From the NCBI RefSeq assembly GCF_036250755.1, contig NZ_CP109583.1, positions 7,310,001-7,374,000 on the forward strand: a stretch of DNA of 64,000 nucleotides, given 5' to 3'. The stretch comes from Streptomyces uncialis. GTDB lineage: Bacteria > Actinomycetota > Actinomycetes > Streptomycetales > Streptomycetaceae. Shown piece after piece: positions 29,340 through 36,825 of the stretch (its first letter is position 1; each line of letters opens with the position of its first letter). Made by a program: the position numbers and the translations under genes. The notes beneath the pieces are model-generated. The model was not told the origin of the DNA and ran no database searches. It was given only the letters and a program-made list of their open reading frames with translations.

Positions 29340-30508
29340 TGCGAAGCAGCGGCAGCGGTGGCGGCAGGACCAGCGGACGCGGTGACAACCGCGGCGCGGG
29401 TGACGGGCGCGGTAACAGCCGCGGCGCGGGTGGCGGACGCGGCACGGGCGGCGGACGCGGTAACAGCCGCGGCGCGGGCGACGGGCGCGGCGACAAGCAG
29501 AAGCGGACCGGGCCCCCGCGCCCGGAGGAGCGGCGCTACGAGGCGGGCGGTTCCGGCGGGTCGGGAGGCGGCTCCCAGGGCGGCGGCACCGGTCCCCGGA
29601 GCGGCAAGGGTGCCGCCGCGCGCGGTGGCGCCAAGGGCGGCCCCCGGCAGTCCCCCCAGCCGCGCGGCGGCCGGACGGCTCCGGCGCGCTCCCGCGAGTA
29701 CGACGCGCGGGCGGAGGAGCGCAACAGGGAGCGGTACGCCGACAAGAAGGACGTGAAGCCCCCGAAGACGTTCCCGGGCGCCGAGCAGGAGGGCGAGCGG
29801 CTCCAGAAGGTGCTCGCGCGCGCCGGATACGGTTCCCGGCGGTCCTGCGAGGAGCTGATCGAGAACTCCCGGGTCGAGGTCAACGGCTCCATCGTGATCG
29901 AGCAGGGGCTCCGGGTGGACCCCATGAACGACGAGATCAAGGTCGACGGGCTGACCGTGGCCACCCAGTCGTTCCAGTTCTTCGCGCTGAACAAGCCGGC
30001 CGGTGTGGTCTCGACCATGGAGGACCCCGACGGCAGGCAGTGCCTCGGTGACTACACGAACAACCGGGAGACCCGGCTGTTCCACGTGGGCCGCCTCGAC
30101 ACCGAGACCGAGGGTGTCATCCTGCTCACCAACCACGGCGAGCTGGCCCACCGGCTGACGCACCCCAAGTACGGCGTCAAGAAGACCTATCTGGCGCACC
30201 TCGTCGGACCCATCCCGCGGGACCTGGGCAAGCAGCTCAAGGACGGCATCCAGCTGGAGGACGGCTACGCGCGCGCGGACCACTTCCGGGTCGTGGAGCA
30301 GACCGGCAAGAACTACCTGGTCGAGGTGACCCTGCACGAGGGGCGCAAGCACATCGTGCGGCGCATGCTCGCGGAGGCGGGCTTCCCCGTCGACAAGCTG
30401 GTGCGGGTGGCCTTCGGGCCGATCACCCTGGGCGACCAGAAGTCGGGCTGGCTGCGCAGGCTGTCCAACACCGAGGTCGGGATGCTCATGCAGGAGGTCG
30501 ACCTCTAA
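29339..30508 (+). CDS. rluB: RluB/RsuA-family pseudouridine synthase with Arg-Gly-rich N-terminus
   Basis: 389 residues. ATG 29339 overlaps the scpB stop by one base; TTG 29336 is an in-frame alternative. Residues 1 to about 125 are Gly/Arg/Ser repeats (GRGNSRGAG units) of the RGG kind. The S4 domain follows (about 150-210; RLQKVLARAGYGSRRSCEEL), then the synthase domain with catalytic Asp in VGRLDTETEGVILLTNHGEL. KPAGVVSTMEDP and HEGRKHIVRRMLAEAGFPV are conserved flanks. It modifies 23S rRNA near the peptidyl-transferase centre in known homologues. The RG-rich extension probably adds RNA affinity. Confidence 0.92.
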   Translation: MRSSGSGGGRTSGRGDNRGAGDGRGNSRGAGGGRGTGGGRGNSRGAGDGRGDKQKRTGPPRPEERRYEAGGSGGSGGGSQGGGTGPRSGKGAAARGGAKGGPRQSPQPRGGRTAPARSREYDARAEERNRERYADKKDVKPPKTFPGAEQEGERLQKVLARAGYGSRRSCEELIENSRVEVNGSIVIEQGLRVDPMNDEIKVDGLTVATQSFQFFALNKPAGVVSTMEDPDGRQCLGDYTNNRETRLFHVGRLDTETEGVILLTNHGELAHRLTHPKYGVKKTYLAHLVGPIPRDLGKQLKDGIQLEDGYARADHFRVVEQTGKNYLVEVTLHEGRKHIVRRMLAEAGFPVDKLVRVAFGPITLGDQKSGWLRRLSNTEVGMLMQEVDL

Positions 30509-30554
30509 GGTCCACCGAGTTCCACGCCTGGTGGCGGTACACCGCCCGAGGTGT

Positions 30555-30596
30555 CCGAAGGCCGGGTCCGGGGAGTTCCCCGGGCCCGGCCTTCGG
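30555..30596 (+). terminator. Hairpin terminator after rluB
   Basis: CCGAAGGCCGGG (30555-30566) pairs perfectly with CCCGGCCTTCGG (30585-30596), with additional inner pairing (TCCGGGGA/TTCCCCGG). It ends the parA-rluB run. Confidence 0.75.
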
Positions 30597-30710
30597 CGTG
30601 TCCCGGCCCGGGCGGGCCCCGCGCACGGGCGGGACCCCACCCGAGGTCCCGCGCGCGGGCGGGCCGGCGGAATTTCCGGTGTGCCGACGGAAATCCCCCG
30701 GGCAATCGCC

Positions 30711-30740
30711 TTGTGGCGGACCCCTCTCCCTCTTTATAGT
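30711..30740 (+). promoter_or_regulatory. Promoter of the NAD-salvage operon
   Basis: TTGTGG (30711-30716), an 18-base spacer and TATAGT (30735-30740) form a good promoter. The start of transcription would fall around 30747, giving a very short leader before the GTG at 30766. Confidence 0.55.
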
Positions 30741-30755
30741 CGAAGCGACCATTAA
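30734..30755. promoter_or_regulatory. Imperfect palindrome over the -10 region, candidate NrtR operator
   Basis: TTATAGTCG-AAG-CGACCATTAA is a near-palindrome centred at 30744 that covers the -10 box and the expected start site. The operon encodes its own NrtR-like regulator, so autoregulation by binding here is the simplest reading. I did not compare it with known actinobacterial NrtR boxes. Confidence 0.5.
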
Positions 30756-30765
30756 GGAGGCGGGT

Positions 30766-31416
30766 GTGGAACTCGCGAACCTCGTCGAGCCGTTGCAGCG
30801 TCCGCTGTTCACCCTGCTCGGCACCCCTGTGAGCTGGACCGAGGTGCTCGGGTTCGGCAGTGGCGCGCTGTGCGTCTGGCTCGTCACCCGGCGGCACATC
30901 GCCAACTGGCCCGTCGGCATCGCCAACAACCTGTTCTTCGTCCTGCTGTTCAGCGAGGCCGGGCTGTACGCCGACGCCGGACTCCAACTGGTCTTCATCA
31001 CCCTCGCCGTGTACGGCTGGCGGACCTGGGCCCACGGGGGTGGTCCTGGCTCCGGCCCCGTCCGGGTGCGGCGCACGAGCCGTACCGAAGGGGTCCTGCT
31101 GCTCACGGCGGGGGTGGTGGGCACACTCGCCCTCACCCTGCTCCTGGACCGGGCGACCGACTCCACCGTGCCCTTCTGGGACGCCCTGACGACCGCGCTG
31201 TCCCTCACGGCCACCTACGGCCAGTGCCGGGGGCTGGTCGAGTCCTGGTGGCTGTGGATCGCGGCGGACCTCGTCTACATCCCGCTCTACGCGCACAAGG
31301 AGCTGTATCTGACATCACTCCTGTACGCCGGATTCCTCGCCCTGTGCGTGATCGGGCTGCGCAACTGGCGGCGCGCCCTGCCCGCCCCCGCGCGCGTCGC
31401 CGGGGCCCTGGCATGA
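30766..31416 (+). CDS. pnuC: PnuC-family nicotinamide riboside transporter
   Basis: 216 residues from GTG 30766; AAGGAGG at 30754-30760. Hydrophobic, about seven membrane segments. TRRHIANWPVGIANNLFFVL and YGQCRGLVESWWLWIAADLV are PnuC hallmarks, followed by VYIPLYAHKELYLTS. It imports nicotinamide riboside, trapped by phosphorylation by the next gene product. Its stop overlaps nadR as ATGA. First gene of a four-gene coupled operon. Confidence 0.93.
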   Translation: MELANLVEPLQRPLFTLLGTPVSWTEVLGFGSGALCVWLVTRRHIANWPVGIANNLFFVLLFSEAGLYADAGLQLVFITLAVYGWRTWAHGGGPGSGPVRVRRTSRTEGVLLLTAGVVGTLALTLLLDRATDSTVPFWDALTTALSLTATYGQCRGLVESWWLWIAADLVYIPLYAHKELYLTSLLYAGFLALCVIGLRNWRRALPAPARVAGALA

Positions 31417-32525
31417 GCGCCCGCGCGGGAGGGGCCCACCGCTACCGGCACGGCCTCGTGCTCGGCAAGTTCTATCCACCGCACGCGGGCCACCACCATC
31501 TGGTCCGCAGCGCGCTGGAACACTGCGCGGAGGTCACCGTCCTGGTGTGCGCCGCCTCCGTGGAGTCCGTCCCGCTCGACGCGCGCGTGCGCTGGATGGC
31601 CGAGGCCCATCCCCGCGCGCGGGTCGTCGGCGTCGTCGACGACATCCCCATGGACACCGGCGACCCCGCGATCTGGGACGCCCATATGGCGGTCTTCCGC
31701 TCCGGGCTGCGCGGACTGCCGCACCCCGTGGACGCCGTCCTCACCTCGGAACGGTACGGCGACGAACTCGCCCGCCGGTTCGGCGCCGCGCATGTCTGCG
31801 TCGACCTGGAACGCACCGCCTTCCCGGTCTCCGGCACGGCCGTCCGCGCGGACCCGGTCGCCCACTGGGACCGGCTGTCCGGCCCCGTACGGGCGTGGCT
31901 GGCCCGCCGGGTCGTCGTGCTCGGCGCCGAGTCCACCGGCACCACCACCCTGGCCCGCGCCCTCGCCGCGCACTACCGGGACCGGGGCGGCGTATGGGCG
32001 GACACCCGGTGGGTGCCCGAGTACGGCCGTGAGCACAGCGCCGCCAAGCTCGACGCGCTCCGCGCGCGGTGGGCCGAGGCCCAGTGGGAGGACGTCGAGT
32101 TCACCTCCGACGAGTTCCCGGTCATCGCCCGGCGGCAGAACGAACGCGAGGAGGAGGCGGCCCGCGCGGGCTCACCCGTCCTGTTCTGCGACACGGACTC
32201 GTTCGCCACGACCGTCTGGCACGAGCGGTACATCGGCGGACGCCGCCCCCAGGTCGAGGAGATCGCCGACCAGGTCGACCACCATCTGTGGCTGCTCACC
32301 GACCACCACGGGGTGCCGTTCGAGGACGACGGGCTCCGGGACGGCGAAGAACTGAGACCGTGGATGACTGAACGTTTCCGCGCGGAACTTCTCCGTACCG
32401 GACGGAAGTTCATCCAGGTGACCGGCTCGCACGAGGAGCGCGTACGCACCGCCGTGACGGCGGTCGACGCCCTGCTCGCGGCGGGCTGGGACCTCGCCGA
32501 CCCGCTCCCGGAGAGACAACGATGA
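31413..32525 (+). CDS. nadR: NadR-like bifunctional NMN adenylyltransferase / ribosylnicotinamide kinase
   Basis: 370 residues from ATG 31413. The N-terminal nucleotidyltransferase domain has GKFYPPHAGHHHL (His24-x-x-His27). The C-terminal kinase has the P-loop VVVLGAESTGTTTLARAL (about 168-185) and FCDTDSFATTVWHERYIG. Together they turn nicotinamide riboside into NMN and then NAD. It lacks the N-terminal HTH of the enterobacterial protein, so regulation falls to the NrtR-like protein encoded next. Confidence 0.92.
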   Translation: MSARAGGAHRYRHGLVLGKFYPPHAGHHHLVRSALEHCAEVTVLVCAASVESVPLDARVRWMAEAHPRARVVGVVDDIPMDTGDPAIWDAHMAVFRSGLRGLPHPVDAVLTSERYGDELARRFGAAHVCVDLERTAFPVSGTAVRADPVAHWDRLSGPVRAWLARRVVVLGAESTGTTTLARALAAHYRDRGGVWADTRWVPEYGREHSAAKLDALRARWAEAQWEDVEFTSDEFPVIARRQNEREEEAARAGSPVLFCDTDSFATTVWHERYIGGRRPQVEEIADQVDHHLWLLTDHHGVPFEDDGLRDGEELRPWMTERFRAELLRTGRKFIQVTGSHEERVRTAVTAVDALLAAGWDLADPLPERQR

Positions 32526-33433
32526 CGACGCGCCCGGACCAGTCCGCCAGCCGCTCCGACGACCGGAACCCGGCCGCCCGCCCCGACCCCGCAGCCCGCC
32601 CCGGCGACCTCGGCGACGCCGGTGACGCCGGTGACGCCGACGGCAGCCCCGGCAGCCTCGGTACCCCCGGCGCGTCCGACGGTGGCCCCGGCGCGCCCGA
32701 GGGCGTCCGAGCCCCCGAGGGGTACGACAAGTACGCCTTCGAACCCTTCGCCGTCACCGTCGACCTGGCCGTCTTCACCGTCCGGGACGGCGCGCTCCAG
32801 ATCCTGCTCGTCCAACGCGGCCAGGAGCCCTATCTGGGCCGCTGGGCGCTGCCCGGCGGCTTCGTCCTGCCGCGTGAGTCCGCCGGGGTGGCCGCCCGGC
32901 GCGAGCTCGCCGAGGAGACGGGACTGGCCGCCGACACCGTCGCCGGACTCCACCTCGAACAGCTGCGGACGTACAGCGACCCCGACCGGGACCCGAGGAT
33001 GCGGGTCGTCTCCGTCGCGTACACCGCGCTCGTCCCCGACCTGCCCGAGCCGCGCGGCGGAGGCGACGCGGCACACGCCCGCTGGGTACCGCAGGGCCGC
33101 TGGGAACCCCTCGCCTTCGACCACGACCGCATCCTGGCCGACGCGCGCACCCGCGTCGGCGCCAAGCTGGAGTACACCTCCCTCGCCACCGAGTTCTGCC
33201 CGCCCGAGTTCACGCTCGGGGAGCTGCGCCGTGTCTACGAGACGGTCTGGGGCACCTCGCTGGACCCCGCCAACTTCCGCCGCAAGGTCCTCGCCACGCC
33301 CGGCTTCGTGGCACCCGTCCCCGGCGCCGCCAGACTCACCGGCGGCCGGGGAAAGCCCGCCGCGCTGTACCGCGCCGGTACGGCCACCGCCCCGCACCCA
33401 CCTCTGCTGCGCCCGGAAGGACGGCCCGTATGA
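32522..33433 (+). CDS. nrtR: NrtR-like regulator: Nudix domain plus winged helix
   Basis: 303 residues from ATG 32522, ATGA overlap with nadR. A disordered Asp/Gly/Pro-rich region (1-70) precedes the Nudix domain (AVTVDLAVFTVRDGALQILL onwards). The Nudix box GGFVLPRESAGVAARRELAE plus ETGL is intact (G-x5-E-x7-REL-x-EE-x-G). The C-terminal winged helix contains PPEFTLGELRRVYETVWGTS and NFRRKVLATPGF. NrtR proteins repress NAD genes and are released by ADP-ribose. An intact box leaves open that this one also hydrolyses ADP-ribose. Confidence 0.88.
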   Translation: MTTRPDQSASRSDDRNPAARPDPAARPGDLGDAGDAGDADGSPGSLGTPGASDGGPGAPEGVRAPEGYDKYAFEPFAVTVDLAVFTVRDGALQILLVQRGQEPYLGRWALPGGFVLPRESAGVAARRELAEETGLAADTVAGLHLEQLRTYSDPDRDPRMRVVSVAYTALVPDLPEPRGGGDAAHARWVPQGRWEPLAFDHDRILADARTRVGAKLEYTSLATEFCPPEFTLGELRRVYETVWGTSLDPANFRRKVLATPGFVAPVPGAARLTGGRGKPAALYRAGTATAPHPPLLRPEGRPV

Positions 33434-34485
33434 CCGCCTCACCGACCATCACCCCGACATCCCGTGGCCCGCAGCCGGCAAGCGCCGCCACCGGGGCCCT
33501 CGTCGGCCTCGCCCTCGGGGACGCCCTCGGCTTCCCCACCGAGTTCAACGACGTTCCGTCGATCCTCGCCAAGTGCGGACCCTGGCGGACGATGGAGCTG
33601 CCCACCCCCGCGTTCATCACCGACGACACCCAGATGACGCTCGCTCTCGCGCGCGGGCTACGCACCGCCCAGGAGGGCGGCACCCTCGGACCGCTGCGGA
33701 TGGAGCGCCCGGTGCGGGAGGAGTTCGTCGACTGGTACCGGTCGCCCGACAACAACCGCGCCCCCGGCCGCACCTGTCTCCAGGCCTGCGACCTTCTCAA
33801 GACCGAAAGCCGCGCCTGGCAGGACGCCAGCCAGATCCACTCCAAGGGCTGCGGCGCCAACATGCGCGTCGTGCCCGTCGGACTCGTCCCCGGACTCGAC
33901 GACGAACAGCGCGCGGGCGCGGCCCAGTTGCAGGCCGCCCTCACCCACGGCCACCCCACCGCGCTCGCCGCGTCCGACCTCACGGCCCACGCCGTACGGC
34001 TCCTCGCCCGCGGCGCCGAACCGGCCGGACTCGTCGGGCGCTTGCGCTCGTACGTGTACGAGAACCGCACCCGCTACCACGAGCGCTGGCTGGGCGATCT
34101 GTGGAGCCGCGCCGACGACCGGTCACCGCAGGAGTTCATCGCGCGCGGGTGGGACGAGTGCGCGGCCGTGCTCGACCGGCTCCGTGCCGCGCTGCGGTCG
34201 CCCTCCCCGGAGACCGACCCCTGCCTCGCCACGGGGGAGGGCTGGATCGCCGAGGAAGCCCTCGCCACCGGACTGCTGTGCTTCCTGCTCTTCCCCGACG
34301 AACCGCTGACCGCGCTGCGCCGGGCCGCCTGCACGTCCGGCGACTCCGACTCCCTGGCCTGTCTCACCGGCGCGTTCGCGGGCGCGCACCTGGGCGCCGG
34401 TGCGTGGCCCGCGTCCTGGGCCGACCGGGTCGAGCACGCGGGTGAGCTGCGGGAGTTCGGTGCGCTGTGGGACGACGCGGGCTGA
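33430..34485 (+). CDS. ADP-ribosylglycohydrolase (DraG family)
   Basis: 351 residues from ATG 33430, ATGA overlap with nrtR. ALVGLALGDALGFPTEFND (about 24-42) and ITDDTQMTLALARGL (Asp65-Asp66) supply one set of metal ligands; the C-terminal SGDSDSLACLTGAFAGAHLG supplies the rest of the dinuclear site. It removes ADP-ribose from modified substrates or cleaves free ADP-ribosyl compounds. Its product could feed the ADP-ribose signal read by the NrtR-like protein, which would make the operon a closed NAD/ADP-ribose circuit (inference). Confidence 0.9.
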   Translation: MTASPTITPTSRGPQPASAATGALVGLALGDALGFPTEFNDVPSILAKCGPWRTMELPTPAFITDDTQMTLALARGLRTAQEGGTLGPLRMERPVREEFVDWYRSPDNNRAPGRTCLQACDLLKTESRAWQDASQIHSKGCGANMRVVPVGLVPGLDDEQRAGAAQLQAALTHGHPTALAASDLTAHAVRLLARGAEPAGLVGRLRSYVYENRTRYHERWLGDLWSRADDRSPQEFIARGWDECAAVLDRLRAALRSPSPETDPCLATGEGWIAEEALATGLLCFLLFPDEPLTALRRAACTSGDSDSLACLTGAFAGAHLGAGAWPASWADRVEHAGELREFGALWDDAG

Positions 34486-34605
34486 GTGGGCCGTAGCCGG
34501 TTCGTGCCGGGGCGGGGGCGGCGGGGGTCGCGCCACCCGGACCGGCCGCGCCACCCGAGCCACCTGGACCGCCGTACGTCCAAGCCGTCGGGCCGGGCCG
34601 CCCGG

Positions 34606-35328
34606 CTAACCGGCTGTACCGGCTGCCTCGCTACCTGCCTGAACGCCGGACCGGGCGGACCGGGCGCGGGTCCGGACCAGGAAGTCCTCCACCCGCGCGC
34701 GGTCCGGCGCCTCGGGCAGCGGGCTGCGGGACAGCGCCTCGTCCGCCCGGGCCGTCAGACGGTTCATCCGGGCCTGCACCTCGGGCCAGGGCACCTCACC
34801 GCGCCGGACCGCGAGCAGCGGCTCGCGGTCCTCCCCCACGTCGAGGGTGAGGGCGCCCGTGCGCAGCAGGGCCTCGCAGCTGCTCAGCAGCCGCAGCAGA
34901 TGCATCGCGTGCTTCCAGCGCGGCTCACCGTGCCGCCGGACACCCGCCATGAGCTTGTCGCGCTGCCCCAGCGCGTACCCCGTGAACGTCACATGGACCT
35001 GCCGGGACAGGAACGCGTCCCGCAGGGACAGCAGCTCGCGTCCGGTGTCGTCCAGCCGCTCGACCAGCGGGGAGTGCAGGCACTCCAGGATGTTGGGATT
35101 GGCGCGCAGCGCCAGCTCGCAGAAGCGTTCCAGCTCCCAGCTGAACTGCTCCTCGGCGGGTCCGTCGACATGGGTGGGCGGCTTCTCGAAGCGCCAGAAC
35201 AGCGGGGTCGGGGCGAGGAACACCCCGCGCCGGTCCGTGTCGCTGGCCCCGGTCGCCAGCCCGAAGGCGCGGGAGCCCATCACACAGGAGTAGATCGTGT
35301 GGTCGCGGATCAGGTCTTCGGGCGCCAT
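34606..35328 (-). CDS. Predicted nucleotidyltransferase (COG3541/RlaP-like, Pol-beta fold)
   Basis: 240 residues from ATG 35328 (MAPEDLIRDHTIYSCVMGSR...). CVMGSRAFGLATGASDTDRR is the G-S/Y-R...D-x-D motif of minimal nucleotidyltransferases. LSWELERFCELALRANPN-like and ILECLHSPLVE follow, and WKHAMHLLRLL lies in the C-terminal helical part. RlaP-like proteins are linked with RNA repair or ligation systems; this copy stands alone, convergent to the NAD operon. The open frame extends to 35451, but the conserved part begins at 35328. Confidence 0.8.
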   Translation of the reverse strand: MAPEDLIRDHTIYSCVMGSRAFGLATGASDTDRRGVFLAPTPLFWRFEKPPTHVDGPAEEQFSWELERFCELALRANPNILECLHSPLVERLDDTGRELLSLRDAFLSRQVHVTFTGYALGQRDKLMAGVRRHGEPRWKHAMHLLRLLSSCEALLRTGALTLDVGEDREPLLAVRRGEVPWPEVQARMNRLTARADEALSRSPLPEAPDRARVEDFLVRTRARSARSGVQAGSEAAGTAG

Positions 35329-35449
35329 GCCGGACAGGCTACGGCGTGCGTTCCCCCAGGTGGCGGAGCGGGAGGGATCGGGTGACATTGGCAGGGTCCG
35401 CGGCCGGTGTCCCAGTCCAGTGGCCCGGCCCCTCTCGGAAGGCGTGGTC

Positions 35450-35968
35450 ATGGCGGGAAACGATCTGGGAAGCCTGCTCGGCGGACTCCTCGGAGGTGGT
35501 CAGAGCGGTCAGGGCGGCTCCGGTGGGGCCGGGAAGATCCTCGGCGCGCTGCTCGGCGCGCTCAGCAGTGGCGGCCAGGCGGGCCAGGCGGGCCAGGCGG
35601 GACAGGCGGGACAAACCGGCCAGGCGGGCCAGGTGGCACAAGCGGGACAGGCGGCACCGAGCGGGGCGGCGGGCGGCGGGGGCAATCCGCTGGGTGGTCT
35701 GCTCGACCTGCTCCAGAAGTCGGGCCTCGCCGATCAGGCGAGATCCTGGATCGGGACGGGGAACAACCAGCCGGTGAGCGGCGCCCAGGTCAAGGACGCC
35801 CTGCCCGACGACACCCTCCGCAAGGTCGCGGACGAGACCGGGGTCAGCACCGACCAGGCCGCCGACCGGATCGCCGAGTCCCTGCCGCAGGCCGTCGACA
35901 AGCTCACACCCGAGGGACAGGTCCCGTCGGGCTCCCTGGAGGACGCGATCCGGACCCAGCGGCTGTGA
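35450..35968 (+). CDS. YidB-like (DUF937-type) small protein with Gly-Gln-Ala repeats
   Basis: 172 residues from ATG 35450; GTG 35444 is an in-frame alternative. MAGNDLGSLLGGLLGG and NPLGGLLDLLQKSGLADQAR are typical of this family, as is the C-terminal PVSGAQVKDALPDDTLRKVA helical region. Residues about 42-66 are GQA tripeptide repeats encoded by 9-bp DNA repeats. Function is unknown for the family. The gene ends in CAGCGGCTGTGA, which resembles the 14-bp repeat array that follows immediately. Confidence 0.82.
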   Translation: MAGNDLGSLLGGLLGGGQSGQGGSGGAGKILGALLGALSSGGQAGQAGQAGQAGQTGQAGQVAQAGQAAPSGAAGGGGNPLGGLLDLLQKSGLADQARSWIGTGNNQPVSGAQVKDALPDDTLRKVADETGVSTDQAADRIAESLPQAVDKLTPEGQVPSGSLEDAIRTQRL

Positions 35969-36180
35969 CCCCACCGGCGGTGACCCACCGGCGGTGACCC
36001 ACCGGCGGTGACCCACCGGCGGTGACCCACCGGCGGTGACCCACCGGCGGTGACCCACCGGCTCTGATCCGGCGGCTCTCACCCAGCGCCTGTGACCGGG
36101 CGTCCGTGACCAGGCGCCCGTGACCGGGCGGCTCTGATGCGACCGGGCTGATCCGGCCCACAGGCAGTGCCCCACCGGCT
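35956..36180 (+). repeat. 14-bp tandem repeat array, six perfect copies plus decayed copies
   Basis: Six perfect head-to-tail copies of CCACCGGCGGTGAC fill 35971-36054. The 14-bp period continues in degenerate form for about seven more units (CCACCGGCTCTGAT, CCGGCGGCTCTCAC, CCAGCGCCTGTGAC, CGGGCGTCCGTGAC, CAGGCGCCCGTGAC and others) to about 36152, fading by 36180. A related 14-mer, CCAGCGGCTGTGAC, covers the last codons and stop of the preceding gene (35956-35969). Each junction can fold as CGGTG-ACC-CACCG. There are no spacers, so it is not a CRISPR array. The rest of the gap to 36462 is plain GC-rich DNA. Confidence 0.92.
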
Positions 36181-36462
36181 GTGCCCCGGGCGCAGACCGG
36201 GGCTCCCACCCACCCGGCCGCCGCGACCCGGCCGCCGCGCCCGGACCCGCGACCCGGACCCGGGGGGGGTGCCCGTCTCGGCACCCGGTCGCCCGAACCG
36301 GCCCGCTCCCACCTGGCTAGGCTTGTGGCATACGGCGGGCCCCGCCGGGCCGATCCAGGGCCCCAGGTCCGGCCCAGGTCCGGCACCGGGCCTCCCGGCC
36401 CGGTCACCTGACCACGGGCGACGGCCCGATCAGCGCCGGACGGACGACAAGGAGCGGTGAGC

Positions 36463-36825
36463 GTGGCGGTACGAGCGGTCCGCGGAGCGGTCCAACTGGA
36501 ACGCGACGAGGCCGGGCACATGGCCGAGCGGGTCGGTGAGCTGCTGGGGACGATCCTGGAGCGCAACCGCCTCACCGCGGACGACCTGATCAGCGTCTGG
36601 TTCACGGCCACCCCCGATCTGCACAGCGACTTCCCCGCGGCCGCCGCGCGGGGCATCGGCATCCTCGACGTCCCGCTGATCTGCGCCCAGGAACTCGACG
36701 TCACCGGGGCGATGCCCCGGGTCGTCCGTGTCCTCGCCCACATCGAGTCCGACCTGGCCCGCCCCGACATCGCCCACGTCTACCTGGGCGCCACCGCTGC
36801 CCTGCGCAAGGACATCGCCCAGTGA
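36463..36825 (+). CDS. aroH: Chorismate mutase, AroH type
   Basis: 120 residues. GTG 36463 is preferred over GTG 36457, because AAGGAG at 36449-36454 is 8 bases from it and homologues begin AVRAVRGAVQ. VRAVRGAVQLERDEAGHM, WFTATPDLHSDFPAAAARG and PLICAQELDVTGAMPRVVRV are AroH-type signatures, including the active-site Arg and Glu. It converts chorismate to prephenate for the next enzyme. GTGA overlap with tyrA. Confidence 0.94.
   Translation: MAVRAVRGAVQLERDEAGHMAERVGELLGTILERNRLTADDLISVWFTATPDLHSDFPAAAARGIGILDVPLICAQELDVTGAMPRVVRVLAHIESDLARPDIAHVYLGATAALRKDIAQ

Noticed and set aside
35971..36152. Possible CRISPR array
   Set aside because: Repeats are 14 bp and directly adjacent with no spacers, and no cas genes are near.
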